Position numbers and translations under genes: made by a program. This document shows positions 51,654 through 60,582 of a stretch of 64,000 nucleotides of DNA, one piece after another; positions within the stretch are counted from its first letter, which is position 1; every line of letters begins with the position of its first letter. The stretch comes from Sphingomonas pituitosa NBRC 102491 (GTDB taxonomy: Bacteria; Pseudomonadota; Alphaproteobacteria; Sphingomonadales; Sphingomonadaceae), in the NCBI RefSeq assembly GCF_001598435.1, contig NZ_BCYY01000003.1, positions 55,356-119,355 on the forward strand, written 5' to 3'. The notes beneath the pieces are model-generated. The model searched no databases. It was not told where the DNA came from and saw nothing but the letters and a program-made list of their open reading frames with translations.

Positions 51654-52615
51654 CAGGGCCGCGCCCCATATTTCCGCGCCAGCACCGCGCAGACGAACAG
51701 CTGGAGCTGGTGAAAGATCATCAGCGGCAGCACGATCAGGCTCACCGCGCCGCCGGGGAACAGGATCGTCGCCATCGGGATGCCGCTCGCCATGCTCTTC
51801 TTCGAGCCGCAGAAGACGATGGCGATCTCGTCCTCGGTCGAGAAGCCCAGCTTGCGGCTGCCGATCATCGTCACCGCGATCACGATGCCGAGCAGCGCCG
51901 CGTTGAACGCCAGCACCAGCGCGAGATCGGTGAGCGACACCCGGCTCCACACGCCCGCGACCATGCCCTCGCTGAACGCCGCATAGACGACGAGCAGGAT
52001 CGACCCGCGATCGACCACCATGGTCAGCGTGCGGTGCTTGAGGATGAAGGCGCCGATCAGCGGCCGCGCCGCCTGCCCCGCCGCGAACGGCAGCAGGATC
52101 TGCATCGCGATCGATTCGAGCTGCGCCAGCGAGAAGCCCGCGCCGCTGCCGTGCGGCAGCAACAGCGCGGCGAGCAGCGGGGTGATGATCACCCCGATCA
52201 GGTTGGACAGCGAGGCGCTGCACAGGGCGGCAGGCACATTGCCGCGCGCGATCGAGGTGAAGGCGATCGACGACTGCACGGTGGAGGGCAGCAGGCACAG
52301 GAACAGGATGCCGAGCGCGATGCCCCCCGGCAGCAACTGGCCGGCCATCGCATAGGCGCCGATGCCCAGCAGCGGGAAGACCAGGAAGGTGCTGAGAAAC
52401 ACCGTCAGTTGCAGCCGCCAGTTGGTGAGCCCCGCCCAGATCGCCGCGGGTGCCAGCCGCGCGCCGTAGAGGAAGAACAGCAGCGCCACCGCGATCGTCA
52501 CCGCCTCGTCCGAAATGCTCGCCCAGATGCCGCGTGCGGGGAACAGCGCGGCCAGCCCCACCGTGCCCAGCAGCAGCAGCAGATAGGGATCGATCCAGCG
52601 ACGAAGGGCAGCCAT
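51653..52615 (-). CDS. SBF-like bile acid:sodium symporter family transporter
   Basis: This 320-residue membrane protein has about ten helices in the inverted-repeat fold of the SBF/ASBT family (PF13593 type). LLPSTVQSSIAFTSIARGNVPAALCSASLSNL is the conserved sodium-binding crossover region, and IAIVFCGSKKSMASGIPMA the equivalent in the second half. The natural substrate is unknown; related proteins carry organic anions. It is followed with a one-base overlap by the epimerase gene. ATG 52615 is chosen over the upstream start, whose first 20 residues are Arg-rich. Confidence 0.88.
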   Translation of the reverse strand: MAALRRWIDPYLLLLLGTVGLAALFPARGIWASISDEAVTIAVALLFFLYGARLAPAAIWAGLTNWRLQLTVFLSTFLVFPLLGIGAYAMAGQLLPGGIALGILFLCLLPSTVQSSIAFTSIARGNVPAALCSASLSNLIGVIITPLLAALLLPHGSGAGFSLAQLESIAMQILLPFAAGQAARPLIGAFILKHRTLTMVVDRGSILLVVYAAFSEGMVAGVWSRVSLTDLALVLAFNAALLGIVIAVTMIGSRKLGFSTEDEIAIVFCGSKKSMASGIPMATILFPGGAVSLIVLPLMIFHQLQLFVCAVLARKYGARP

Positions 52616-52679
52616 GCGGGTACTCGCACCATGGAAACTGCGCGCGCCAATGCGCGCGACCGTGCGTGCGCGCAAGCGT

Positions 52680-53357
52680 TCAGGCCGCAGCCAACGCCTG
52701 CACCGGATGCAATCCTTCGCCCGCGTCCGCCCAGTCGGTGCGCCGCCGCACGAATGGGTTGAGGAACAGGAAGGGCAGCTTCACGAACAGCAGCTCGGAA
52801 TGGATGAAGCTGTCGACCGCGCGCTCCCACCAGCGGGGTTCGCGCTTGCCGTTCGCGCGCAGCCAGCCATCATAGGGCGCCCAGTGGCTCGGCTCGTCCT
52901 TCTCGATGATGCGGAAGATGCGGGTGAGCACCTTGTCGCCCAGCACGGCCGGATGGTTCAGCAGGACATGGACCTGGCGGTGGCCGCGCCGCTCGGTGAG
53001 CGAGATCACCCGGCACAGCTTCTCGAACTGGGCATCGTCCTCGATCAGCTTCTGCGTATCCAGTGCATCGATGGTGCGACGGAACATGATCTCGACGAAG
53101 CGGTCGATATGTCCGCAGGTCCGGTCGACCGTCAGCGGCATCCGCCCCTGCAGCTCGAACCAGCGCTTGAACATCTGGTAGTGCTTGCGTTCGTCGGCGC
53201 GGTGTTTCTCGATCGCGGCGATCAGCGCATGATCGTCGGGCGAACGAACACGCACTGCCTCCAGCACCCGATCGATGCTCGTATAGCCGCGATGCTCGTT
53301 ATAGATGTAGATCGACCCCAGCAGGTCGAGATAGCGGCGGCGGAACGCGGACAACAT
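52680..53357 (-). CDS. Ferritin-like diiron-type protein
   Basis: This 225-residue helical protein shows the full ligand pattern of a four-helix ferritin-like carboxylate diiron centre: E21 (YNEHRGY), E56-x-x-H59 (DERKHY), E122 (LTERRGH) and E155-x-x-H158 (DEPSHW). The spacings (35, 66 and 33 residues) are those of ferritin-like diiron proteins. C-terminal residues 190-220 (SELLFVKLPFLFLNPFVRRR) form a hydrophobic/basic tail that could attach it to a membrane. I cannot name a family; oxygenase, desaturase-like or iron-binding roles are possible. It ends 64 bases from the SBF transporter start. Confidence 0.72.
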   Translation of the reverse strand: MLSAFRRRYLDLLGSIYIYNEHRGYTSIDRVLEAVRVRSPDDHALIAAIEKHRADERKHYQMFKRWFELQGRMPLTVDRTCGHIDRFVEIMFRRTIDALDTQKLIEDDAQFEKLCRVISLTERRGHRQVHVLLNHPAVLGDKVLTRIFRIIEKDEPSHWAPYDGWLRANGKREPRWWERAVDSFIHSELLFVKLPFLFLNPFVRRRTDWADAGEGLHPVQALAAA

Positions 53358-53388
53358 CGTCAGACGCTATGCGTCTGAAATGTTTCCG

Positions 53389-53799
53389 TCAATCAGCCAC
53401 CTTGATGAAGAAATGGTCGATCACGTCCTTGGCGAGCCGCGCCGGCCGCTTGGTCTCGGCATCGAGGCAGCACCAGCTCGACTTCACCTCGGCCAGCACC
53501 TCGGAGCCGCGGCGGATGATCGTCTCGTAGAACGCCCGCGCGCCCTGCACCTTTTCCAGCAGCACGGTGGCGACCACGTCGTCCTCCAGGAAGGCCGGGC
53601 GGCGATAGGTGATCTCGTGCTTGAGCGCGACCCACAGATGCTCGGCCACCGCCTCCACCGGGGCCAGCGCCTGCCAGTGGCTCACCACCGCCGCCTGCAC
53701 CCATTTCAGGTAGGAGGCGTTGTTCACATGTCCCATGAAGTCGATGTCGTCCTGGGCGACGTCGACCCGGAATTCGAAAGGAATCGCGGTGTTGCTCAC
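53389..53799 (-). CDS. Acyl-CoA thioesterase, 4HBT hot-dog family
   Basis: This protein of about 136 residues has a single hot-dog domain of the 4-hydroxybenzoyl-CoA thioesterase type. QDDIDFMGHVNNASYLKWVQAA holds the catalytic aspartate/asparagine region, and VALKHEITYRRPAFLEDDVV follows at normal distance. It should cleave short-chain or aromatic acyl-CoA. GTG 53799 is taken as start; a TTG at 53817 would add six residues. It runs in the same direction as the ferritin-like gene, 31 bases apart. Confidence 0.86.
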   Translation of the reverse strand: MSNTAIPFEFRVDVAQDDIDFMGHVNNASYLKWVQAAVVSHWQALAPVEAVAEHLWVALKHEITYRRPAFLEDDVVATVLLEKVQGARAFYETIIRRGSEVLAEVKSSWCCLDAETKRPARLAKDVIDHFFIKVAD

Positions 53800-53894
53800 C
53801 CGGGCATCATAGACCAACCGCGCCCAACAAGCGACTCACCGGCCACCGAATCGGCGATAAACATGCGAAGCGGGGATGCCGTAGCGGCAGACCG

Positions 53895-54665
53895 TCAGGC
53901 CGGGCCGATTTCCAGCCGCTTTGCCAGCGTGTCGCGCCGGGCATCGAGTTCGTGCCGGGCGCGCTCCAGCAGCTCCAGCTCGGTCGCTTCGAGCAAGTCG
54001 TCGACCACGCCGCGCAGGTGCCGCCGCATCGCCGCGCGGGCGCCGTGCGGATCGCGCGCATGGAGGGCGTCGAGGATCGGGCGGTGCTCGTCATAGCGCG
54101 GGTTCACGCCGTTGCGACGCGCGCGATCGAACATGTTGGCGCAGAGCGGCGAGCGGGTGCGCAGCTCCCACAGATATTCCACCACGCTGCGGATCGCCGC
54201 ATTGCCCGTCGCATTGGCCACCGCGATGTGGAAGCGGTGGTCGGCATCGAACAGCGTCGCGTTGCCGATCGCGGGATCGGCCATTTCCGCAGCGATCTGA
54301 TCGAGTTCGGCCAGCTGCTCGGGGGTGATCGACACCGCCGCCAGCGCCGCCGCCTCGCCCTCGAACAGGATCCGCGCCTCGGTGAGATCAAAGGCGCCGA
54401 TATCCAGGTTCAGCGCATCCTCGCGCAGCCCGCCCGAGCTGTCGCGGTGCGTGACGTAGAGGCCCGAGCCGTGCCGCGCCTCGATCCAGCCCTTCATCTC
54501 CAGCGCGATCATCGCCTCGCGGATCGTCGGCCGGCTGACCTTGTATTCCTCGGCAAGGTCCCGTTCGCCGGGCAGCCGCGTGCCGGGGGCCCAGCGGCCA
54601 CCCTCGATACCGTCCGCGATCGATGCGGCAACGCGCTGGTAGAGTTTGCTTCGATTGAGTTTCAT
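53895..54665 (-). CDS. FadR/GntR-family transcriptional regulator (FCD type)
   Basis: This 256-residue regulator has an N-terminal GntR winged helix (YQRVAASIADGIEGGRWAPGTRLPGERDLAEEYKVSRPTIREAMIALEMKGWIEARHGSGLYV) and a C-terminal FCD ligand domain with metal-type residues (DADHRFHIAVANATGN, YDEHRPILDALHARD). Members control carboxylate or sugar-acid catabolism with organic acids as ligand. The next genes in the same direction (thioesterase) and upstream (DAO oxidase/hydrolase) are candidates for its regulon. The start ATG 54665 follows a GTG that the frame also offers. Confidence 0.9.
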   Translation of the reverse strand: MKLNRSKLYQRVAASIADGIEGGRWAPGTRLPGERDLAEEYKVSRPTIREAMIALEMKGWIEARHGSGLYVTHRDSSGGLREDALNLDIGAFDLTEARILFEGEAAALAAVSITPEQLAELDQIAAEMADPAIGNATLFDADHRFHIAVANATGNAAIRSVVEYLWELRTRSPLCANMFDRARRNGVNPRYDEHRPILDALHARDPHGARAAMRRHLRGVVDDLLEATELELLERARHELDARRDTLAKRLEIGPA

Positions 54666-54719
54666 CACCCTTTCTCATAGGCGAGCGGCGGATTTTCGCA
54701 AAGCCTTTGGCCTTACCAA

Positions 54720-55793
54720 TCAATTCCGAAAGCGATCAGGGAGATAGCGACCCGGGTCGAGCCCCGGGGATTGGCCCAGCAGCAGCTGGCAGGCCAATCG
54801 GCCGGCAGCCGGTGCGGTCTGGATCCCGAAGCCTCCCTGCCCGGCGCACCAGAAGAAGCCCGGCGTCGCCGGCTCGAAGCCATAGACCGGGCGACGGTCT
54901 GGCGCGAAGCTGCGTAGCCCGGCCCAGCGATGCTCGAGCGCCGCGACGCGCCAGTCCACCACCTGCTCGAACCGATGGATAGCGGTGGCGACGTCGATCT
55001 CTTCGGGCGCGGCGTCGCAGGGTGGGCTATCCACTTCGTCATGCGGCGTCAGCCAAAGGCGTCCGCCCGCCTCCGGCTTGAAGTAGAAGCTGCCGCCAAG
55101 ATCGCTGACCAGCGGGCAGCCCGTGGGGGGTGCGGGGTCGGTGCGCAGCTGCACCATGGTGCGGCGGTAGGGGCGAAGACCGATCGGCTGCACGCCCGCC
55201 AGCGCCGCGACCTGATCCGCCCAGGCGCCGGCGGCGTTGACGAGAAGATCGGCGATGAAAACGCCGGCCCGCGTTTCCAGCCGCCAGGCGCCGTCCGCGC
55301 GCGCGGCGCCGACGAGCGCGGCCGAACAATGGAGCGCGGCTCCCGCCGCCTTCGCGCGCGCGAGAAAATGCTGATGCAGCGCGGCCACGTCGATATAGGC
55401 GCAGCCCGGCTCGTGGACGCCGAGCGACCACTCGGCCCGCAGGCCCGGCACCATCGTGCGCGGATCCACGATCTCCAGGTCGAGGCCGCGGCCCTCGAAG
55501 GCGGCGAGGAAGGCATCCACGCGGCGCTGGTCGCCGGTGCGGGCGAGATGCAGTTCGCCGAGCGAATCGAGGAACCCGCCCGCGCGCAACATCGGCCCGG
55601 AGGCAGTGGTGAGCGGCTGGACATCCGGCCCGCCATAGGTCTCGGACCAGAAGGCGGCCGAACGACCCGTCGCATGATAGCCCGGACGATCCTCCGCCTC
55701 GAGCAGCAACACCCGCGCATGCGGCGCCAGTTCGGCGGCGAGGCTCGCGCCCGCGATGCCGGCGCCGACGATCGCAACATCGAATGCACTCAC
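54720..55793 (-). CDS. FAD-dependent oxidoreductase, DAO family
   Basis: This 357-residue protein has the FAD motif VAIVGAGIAGASLAAELA at the N-terminus, HATGRSAAFWSETYGGPDVQPL next, and the C-terminal GFFWCAGQGGFGIQTAPAAGRL, all typical of the glycine/D-amino-acid oxidase superfamily. It probably oxidises an amine or hydroxy acid. The start is GTG 55793, which overlaps the stop of the alpha/beta hydrolase gene by 4 bases (GTGA). The pair hydrolase-oxidase is followed by the FadR-type regulator. Confidence 0.87.
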   Translation of the reverse strand: MSAFDVAIVGAGIAGASLAAELAPHARVLLLEAEDRPGYHATGRSAAFWSETYGGPDVQPLTTASGPMLRAGGFLDSLGELHLARTGDQRRVDAFLAAFEGRGLDLEIVDPRTMVPGLRAEWSLGVHEPGCAYIDVAALHQHFLARAKAAGAALHCSAALVGAARADGAWRLETRAGVFIADLLVNAAGAWADQVAALAGVQPIGLRPYRRTMVQLRTDPAPPTGCPLVSDLGGSFYFKPEAGGRLWLTPHDEVDSPPCDAAPEEIDVATAIHRFEQVVDWRVAALEHRWAGLRSFAPDRRPVYGFEPATPGFFWCAGQGGFGIQTAPAAGRLACQLLLGQSPGLDPGRYLPDRFRN

Positions 55794-56728
55794 CGGCGCG
55801 GCGCCCGTGCATCGAGGAAGCCATCGATCGCCGCCAGCGCACGATTCCGCACCGGATCGGCCTCGCGCAGGATCTCGTGGGCGCTCTCCGGCCCGAAGCG
55901 GAGCATTTCCGCGTTCGGCAGCCGCGGCGCGATGCGCAGCGCGGCGCGGGCGTCGACCAGCCCGTCCGCTTCGGCGACGAGCAGCAGCAGCGGCGTGTCC
56001 ACCGCCTCGATCGGCCCCGCCTCCAGGTCGGCCATCGACCGGAAGGCTGCGACCAACCATTGCCAGCTTGGAGCGCCAGTCAGCAGCGACCGGTCCTGCG
56101 CCTGCCACCAGAGTTCGTCGGCGTAGCGATCGGCATCATGGGTCAGCAGGTTGGCGCGGGTCTCGGTGGTATAGGGCTTCTCGTTACCCTTCCAGGCCGG
56201 GCGGCGCGGATCGCCGAGCCGCGAAAGGAGCCGCGCCATCGGTGCCGCCAGCCTGCCCAGCGCGCTGCGCACCCCCAGCATGGGCGCGACCAGCACCGCG
56301 GCATCGGGCGTGATCGCGCGTTCCACCAGTCCACGCAGCACCAGATGGCCGCCCATCGAATGGCCGATCACCACATGCGGGCCTGGCGCCGCCGCCGTCC
56401 ATGCGGAAGCGAAGGCGTGCAGGTCGGCGATGTAGATGCCGAAGTCGTCGATATGCCCGCAATTTGCCTTGGGCGTCAGTCGTCCCGACCCGCCCTGCCC
56501 GCGCCAGTCGAAGGCGGTGATCGTCCAGCCCTGCGCGTGCCAGTACGCGAAGCATTCCAGATATTTCTCGAACACGTCGCCGCGGCCGGTCTGGAACAGG
56601 ATGCTGCCCCGCGGCGTGCCCTCGACCGCCCAGTGAAAGCGACGGAGCGGCCAGCCGTCGGGCGCCGCCCAGCGGTCCACCACTGCGCCTGCGGGAACCT
56701 GGCGGGTAAAATTCCGGGAAACTGCCAT
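55790..56728 (-). CDS. Alpha/beta hydrolase, lysophospholipase (PldB/Hydrolase_4) type
   Basis: This 312-residue hydrolase has the monoacylglycerol lipase-like pattern: ILFQTGRGDVFEKYLECFAYWHAQGWTITAFDWRGQGGSGR, the nucleophile in VVIGHSMGGHLVLRG, acid in LLLVAEADGLVD and histidine in GPESAHEIL. It lacks a signal peptide. It is divergent from cpaA and overlaps the DAO oxidase gene, so the two enzymes may handle a common ester or lipid. Confidence 0.9.
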   Translation of the reverse strand: MAVSRNFTRQVPAGAVVDRWAAPDGWPLRRFHWAVEGTPRGSILFQTGRGDVFEKYLECFAYWHAQGWTITAFDWRGQGGSGRLTPKANCGHIDDFGIYIADLHAFASAWTAAAPGPHVVIGHSMGGHLVLRGLVERAITPDAAVLVAPMLGVRSALGRLAAPMARLLSRLGDPRRPAWKGNEKPYTTETRANLLTHDADRYADELWWQAQDRSLLTGAPSWQWLVAAFRSMADLEAGPIEAVDTPLLLLVAEADGLVDARAALRIAPRLPNAEMLRFGPESAHEILREADPVRNRALAAIDGFLDARAPRR

Positions 56729-56776
56729 GTGGCGTGGTTACGGTTTCGTAAGCCGGTCCGTCTACCCACTTGGGCC

Positions 56777-57253
56777 ATGGGGGCGATCTTCCAGGCCTGT
56801 CTGCTCGGCGCACTTGCGCTGCTCCTGGTATCCGCCGGGATCGAGGACATTCGCTTCCGCACCATCGCCAACGCCAAGAACGCGGCGATCGCGCTCGGCG
56901 CGCCGCTGTGGTGGTGGACGACGGGCATGGCGCCGTGGCCGGACATTGCCATCCAGATCGGATGCGCCGCGCTTGTCTTCGGCCTGTTCGTCGCGGTGTT
57001 CGCCGTCGGCATGATGGGCGGGGGCGACGTGAAGCTGATTGGTGCGCTGGCGCTGTGGCTGCCGCTCGTCCCGCTGCTGCGGATGCTGGTGCTGATGTCG
57101 CTGCTCGGCGGGGTGCTCACCCTGGCGATGCTGCTCCACGGCAAGCTGCGCCGTCCGAAGCGCGAAACGCCGATCGAGGTGCCGTACGGCGTAGCCATCG
57201 CCGTCGGCGCCCTGATTGTCCTGTACGAACCGATTCTTAACCGGATTGGATGA
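56777..57253 (+). CDS. cpaA: Prepilin peptidase CpaA (A24 family)
   Basis: CpaA processes type IVb (Flp) prepilins before assembly. The 158-residue integral membrane aspartic protease carries both catalytic aspartates in VSAGIEDIRFRTI and MMGGGDVKLIGAL, the usual GxGD-type motif. Five to six helices are visible. The start ATG 56777 is chosen; a much longer open frame upstream is antisense shadow of the hydrolase gene. cpaB begins 57 bases downstream. Confidence 0.92.
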   Translation: MGAIFQACLLGALALLLVSAGIEDIRFRTIANAKNAAIALGAPLWWWTTGMAPWPDIAIQIGCAALVFGLFVAVFAVGMMGGGDVKLIGALALWLPLVPLLRMLVLMSLLGGVLTLAMLLHGKLRRPKRETPIEVPYGVAIAVGALIVLYEPILNRIG

Positions 57254-57309
57254 TACTTAACGCCGCCACAACCGGGTCGGCCAAAAAGTTCGAGAAGGCG
57301 CAATTCAGC

Positions 57310-58344
57310 ATGGACGCACGTAGGCTGTTGCTGCTCGTGGGAGCGTTGGTGGTCGCGGCCGTGACCGCGTTCATGGCCCGCAGCCTGGTGCTCGGTTCGG
57401 GCGCCCCCGCCGCCGGGGCGATGGCGCAGGGCGTCGCCGCGGCCCCGCCGCCGCCGGTCAACACCACCGAAGTGCTGGTCGCCAAGCGCGCGCTGCCGGT
57501 GGGCACGATCCTCGACGCAACCGCACTCGAATTCCGCCCCTGGCCCAAGGACCTGGTGGAAGGCGCCTATTATGTCCGCGGCCAGAGCGAGCCCGCCAAG
57601 CTGCAGGGCACCGTCGTCCGCTTCGCGATTCCCGCCGGCCAGCCGGTGACGCAGGGTGCGCTGGTCAAGCCCGGCGACCGCGGTTTCCTCGCCGCCGCGC
57701 TTGGCCCCGGCATGCGGGCGGTCACCGTGCCCGTCTCGGCCCAGAGCGCCGTGGCAGGCTTCGTCTTCCCGGGCGACCATATCGACCTGATCCTGACCCA
57801 GACGGTGAGCGGCGAAGGCCCGCCGCTGCGCGCTTCGGAAACGGTGCTGCGCAACCTGCGCGTGCTCGCCACCGACCAGCGCACGGACAAGCAGACCGAC
57901 GACAAGGGCAAGACCGTGGTCACCGCCTATTCGACCGTGACGGTCGAGGCGACGCCCAAGATCGCCGAGAAGATCGCCGTCGCGCAGACCGTCGGCACCC
58001 TATCCTTGTCGCTGCGCTCGCTCGCGGACACGCAGGGCGACCTCGACGAGGCGATCGCCAGCGGCGCGGTGAGCGTGCCCGACGATCCCAAGAAGGAAAA
58101 GGCGTTCCTCGCCCGCGCCACGAGCCGGCCGCAGGACGAGAACGACTCCTATGTCACCGGCGCCGACGTCTCGCGCTTCCAGCGTCGCAGCGTGCCGGCG
58201 AAGGAAGCCGGGCCTGCCGGAATGATGGCCTCCGCACCCGCGCCGATGGTCGGCGCGCCTGCGGCGGCGCAATCGATCGGCCCGGTGGTGCGCGTCGTGC
58301 GCGGCAGCGATGCCAGCCTCGTCCCCGTTGGCGGAAAGAACTGA
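57310..58344 (+). CDS. cpaB: Flp pilus assembly protein CpaB (RcpC)
   Basis: CpaB is a periplasmic/inner-membrane component of the Tad pilus that helps stabilise the secretin. The 344-residue protein begins with a signal-anchor (RRLLLLVGALVVAAVTAFMARSL), then a SAF-type domain (VLVAKRALPVGTILDATALEFRPWP, FAIPAGQPVTQGALVKPGDRG) and the conserved GMRAVTVPVSAQSAVAGFVFPGDHIDLILT segment. The C-terminal part is Ala/Pro-rich. ATG 57310 is preferred over 57250, because it places the basic N-terminus next to the helix. Confidence 0.92.
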   Translation: MDARRLLLLVGALVVAAVTAFMARSLVLGSGAPAAGAMAQGVAAAPPPPVNTTEVLVAKRALPVGTILDATALEFRPWPKDLVEGAYYVRGQSEPAKLQGTVVRFAIPAGQPVTQGALVKPGDRGFLAAALGPGMRAVTVPVSAQSAVAGFVFPGDHIDLILTQTVSGEGPPLRASETVLRNLRVLATDQRTDKQTDDKGKTVVTAYSTVTVEATPKIAEKIAVAQTVGTLSLSLRSLADTQGDLDEAIASGAVSVPDDPKKEKAFLARATSRPQDENDSYVTGADVSRFQRRSVPAKEAGPAGMMASAPAPMVGAPAAAQSIGPVVRVVRGSDASLVPVGGKN

Positions 58345-58345
58345 G

Positions 58346-59926
58346 ATGCAGCGCACCCTTCCCCTCGGCGCGGCGGCCCTTGCCGTCCTGCTCTCCGCCC
58401 AGCCCGCGCTCGCCCAGAGCCGAACCGCCAAGCCGGTCACCCGCATGGCGCAGCTGCCCGCCGGCAGCCAGCGCCCGGCCCGCGAAGTGCTGCTCTCGAT
58501 CGGCGAGGGCGAGCTGGTAACGCTGCCCGCCGCCGCCGCCAATGTGTGGACGTCGAACCCCGGCGTCGCCGACGTCTATGTCGCCAGCGCCCGCCAGCTG
58601 CATCTCTATGGCAAGGCGTTCGGCGAGGCGACCGTGTTCGCCACCAGCGCCAGCGGCGCGATCGTCTATTCGGCGAACGTCCGCGTCAGCCAGAACATCA
58701 GCAGCATCGACACGATGATGAAGGCGGCAATGCCCGATTCCGACATCACCGTGACGACGGTCGGCCAGATCGCCGTGCTCAACGGCACCGTGCGCTCGCC
58801 GCAGGACAGCGAACAGGCGCAGCGGCTGGTCACCAGCCTGCTCAACCCCGGCATCAACCTCAACGACGCCAATGCTGCACTGAAGATCGGCGTGGTCAAC
58901 CGGCTCCGCACCGCCACGCCGCTGCAGGTGCAGCTGCAGGTCCGCTTCGCCGAAGTGAGCCGCAGCTTCGTCAAGAACATGAACGTCAACCTGACCAACC
59001 GCGATCGCGGCAGCTTCCTGTTCGGGATCAACCAGGGCAAGCAGGGGACGATCACCAACTGGACCGGCGACACGCAGGATCCCGCGAGCGGTGCGCTGAA
59101 GGGCAGCCAGGTGTTCACCTTCCCCGCGCCCAGCACGGGCAACACGCTGCTCGGCGCCGCCGGGCACTTCCTCGGCACCGATTTGCTCGCCAGCCTCGAT
59201 TTCGGCGAGACGATCGGCCAGGTCTCCACCCTCGCCTCGCCCAGCCTCATCGCGCTGTCGGGCGAGACCGCGAACTTCCTCGCGGGCGGCGAGATCCCGA
59301 TCCCGATCGCCCAGGCGCTCGGCACGACCACGGTCGAGTACAAGCAATACGGCGTCAGCCTCGCCTTCACCCCCACGGTGCTGGCGGACGGGCGCATCTC
59401 GCTCCACGTCCGGCCCGAAGTGTCGCAGCTCTCCTCTTCGGGGGCGGTGACGCTGGCCAACACCACCATCCCCGCGCTCACCACCCGCCGCAGCGAGACG
59501 ACCGTCGAGATGGGCTCGGGCGAGAGCATGGTGATCGGCGGACTGCTCCAGAACACCCACAACAACTCGATCACCAAGACGCCCGGCCTCGGCGACATGC
59601 CGATCCTCGGTGCGCTGTTCCGCTCCAATGCCTTTCAGCGCAACGAGACCGAGCTGGTGATCGTGATCACCCCCTATCTGGTGCGCCCGGTCAACGCGAA
59701 CCAGATCCGCCTGCCGACCGACGGCTACAAGGCGCCGAACGACTTCGACCGCATCTTCATGGGCGCGCTGGCCGGTGGCAAGACCGGCGGCGAGCGCCCG
59801 ATGCCGTCGATGGCGCCGTCCAGCGCCGCGCCGGCGACCGAAGCGCTGGCGCCCGGCCCGATCGCGCCGCCCGCCCCGGCGCGCAAGTCCAAGAACGCCG
59901 CGGCCGCACCGGGCTTCGGCCTGTGA
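58346..59926 (+). CDS. cpaC: Type II/IV secretin-family protein CpaC (RcpA)
   Basis: CpaC forms the outer-membrane channel for Flp pili. The 526-residue protein has a signal peptide (LPLGAAALAVLLSAQPALAQ), a CpaC-type N domain with BON-like segment (NVRVSQNISSIDTMMKAAMPDSDI), and the secretin domain with LAGGEIPIPIAQ, EYKQYGVSLAFTPTVLADGRISLHVRPEVSQLS and MVIGGLLQNTHNNSITKTPGLGDMPILGALFRS. Its stop overlaps the start of cpaD by one base (TGATG). Confidence 0.95.
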   Translation: MQRTLPLGAAALAVLLSAQPALAQSRTAKPVTRMAQLPAGSQRPAREVLLSIGEGELVTLPAAAANVWTSNPGVADVYVASARQLHLYGKAFGEATVFATSASGAIVYSANVRVSQNISSIDTMMKAAMPDSDITVTTVGQIAVLNGTVRSPQDSEQAQRLVTSLLNPGINLNDANAALKIGVVNRLRTATPLQVQLQVRFAEVSRSFVKNMNVNLTNRDRGSFLFGINQGKQGTITNWTGDTQDPASGALKGSQVFTFPAPSTGNTLLGAAGHFLGTDLLASLDFGETIGQVSTLASPSLIALSGETANFLAGGEIPIPIAQALGTTTVEYKQYGVSLAFTPTVLADGRISLHVRPEVSQLSSSGAVTLANTTIPALTTRRSETTVEMGSGESMVIGGLLQNTHNNSITKTPGLGDMPILGALFRSNAFQRNETELVIVITPYLVRPVNANQIRLPTDGYKAPNDFDRIFMGALAGGKTGGERPMPSMAPSSAAPATEALAPGPIAPPAPARKSKNAAAAPGFGL

Positions 59927-60582
59927 TGCGCCCCTCGAGGAGAACCGCCTTGTTCCCGCGTCCCGCTCTCGCCCTTCTCGCCCCCGCCCTCCTGCTGGCG
60001 GGCTGTGCCGGCTATAACGGCAGCCTCGATTCGGTGCACCAGCCGATCGTCGCCCGCCAGGACCTGACGCTGGACCTGCAGGCCGATGGCGGCCGGCTGG
60101 CGCCCGGCGAAGACCGGCGCCTCGCCGAATGGATGGGGGCGATGAACCTGCGCTACGGCGACCGGCTGGCCATCGACGATGGCGGCGAGGGCAGCACCGG
60201 CCGCGCCGAAGTGGCGGCGGCAGCGGGGCGCTACGGGCTGATGCTCGCCGATCGCGCACCGGCCACCGGCCGCCCGAACACCCCCGATATCGTGCGCGTG
60301 GTGCTCACCCGCACCACCGCCAACGTCCCAGGCTGCCCCGATTATGCGCACCCGAGCGGAATGACTGCGGACGCGAGCACCAGCTCCAACTTCGGCTGCG
60401 CCACCGCGTCCAATCTCGCCGCGATGGTCGCCGACCCTGCGGATCTCGTCCGCGGTGCACCCGGCTCTCCCACCGCCGATCCGATGACGATGACCAAGGC
60501 GATCGGCGCCTATCGCGCCGCCCTGCCTTCGGGCGCCGGCGGCACGACGGTGAAGGCCGACTCGGCAGGAGGCCCCAAGTGA
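59926..60582 (+). CDS. cpaD: Flp pilus lipoprotein CpaD
   Basis: CpaD is the outer-membrane lipoprotein that accompanies the CpaC secretin. The 218-residue protein starts with a lipoprotein signal (LALLAPALLLAGCAGYNG, lipobox cysteine at residue 27), followed by a domain of the CpaD/TadD-adjacent type (MNLRYGDRLAIDDGG, VVLTRTTANVPGCPDYAHPSG, FGCATASNLAAMVADPADLVRG). The GCATASNLAAMVADPADL block is the family hallmark. Its end overlaps the start of cpaE (GTGA). Confidence 0.9.
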   Translation: MRPSRRTALFPRPALALLAPALLLAGCAGYNGSLDSVHQPIVARQDLTLDLQADGGRLAPGEDRRLAEWMGAMNLRYGDRLAIDDGGEGSTGRAEVAAAAGRYGLMLADRAPATGRPNTPDIVRVVLTRTTANVPGCPDYAHPSGMTADASTSSNFGCATASNLAAMVADPADLVRGAPGSPTADPMTMTKAIGAYRAALPSGAGGTTVKADSAGGPK

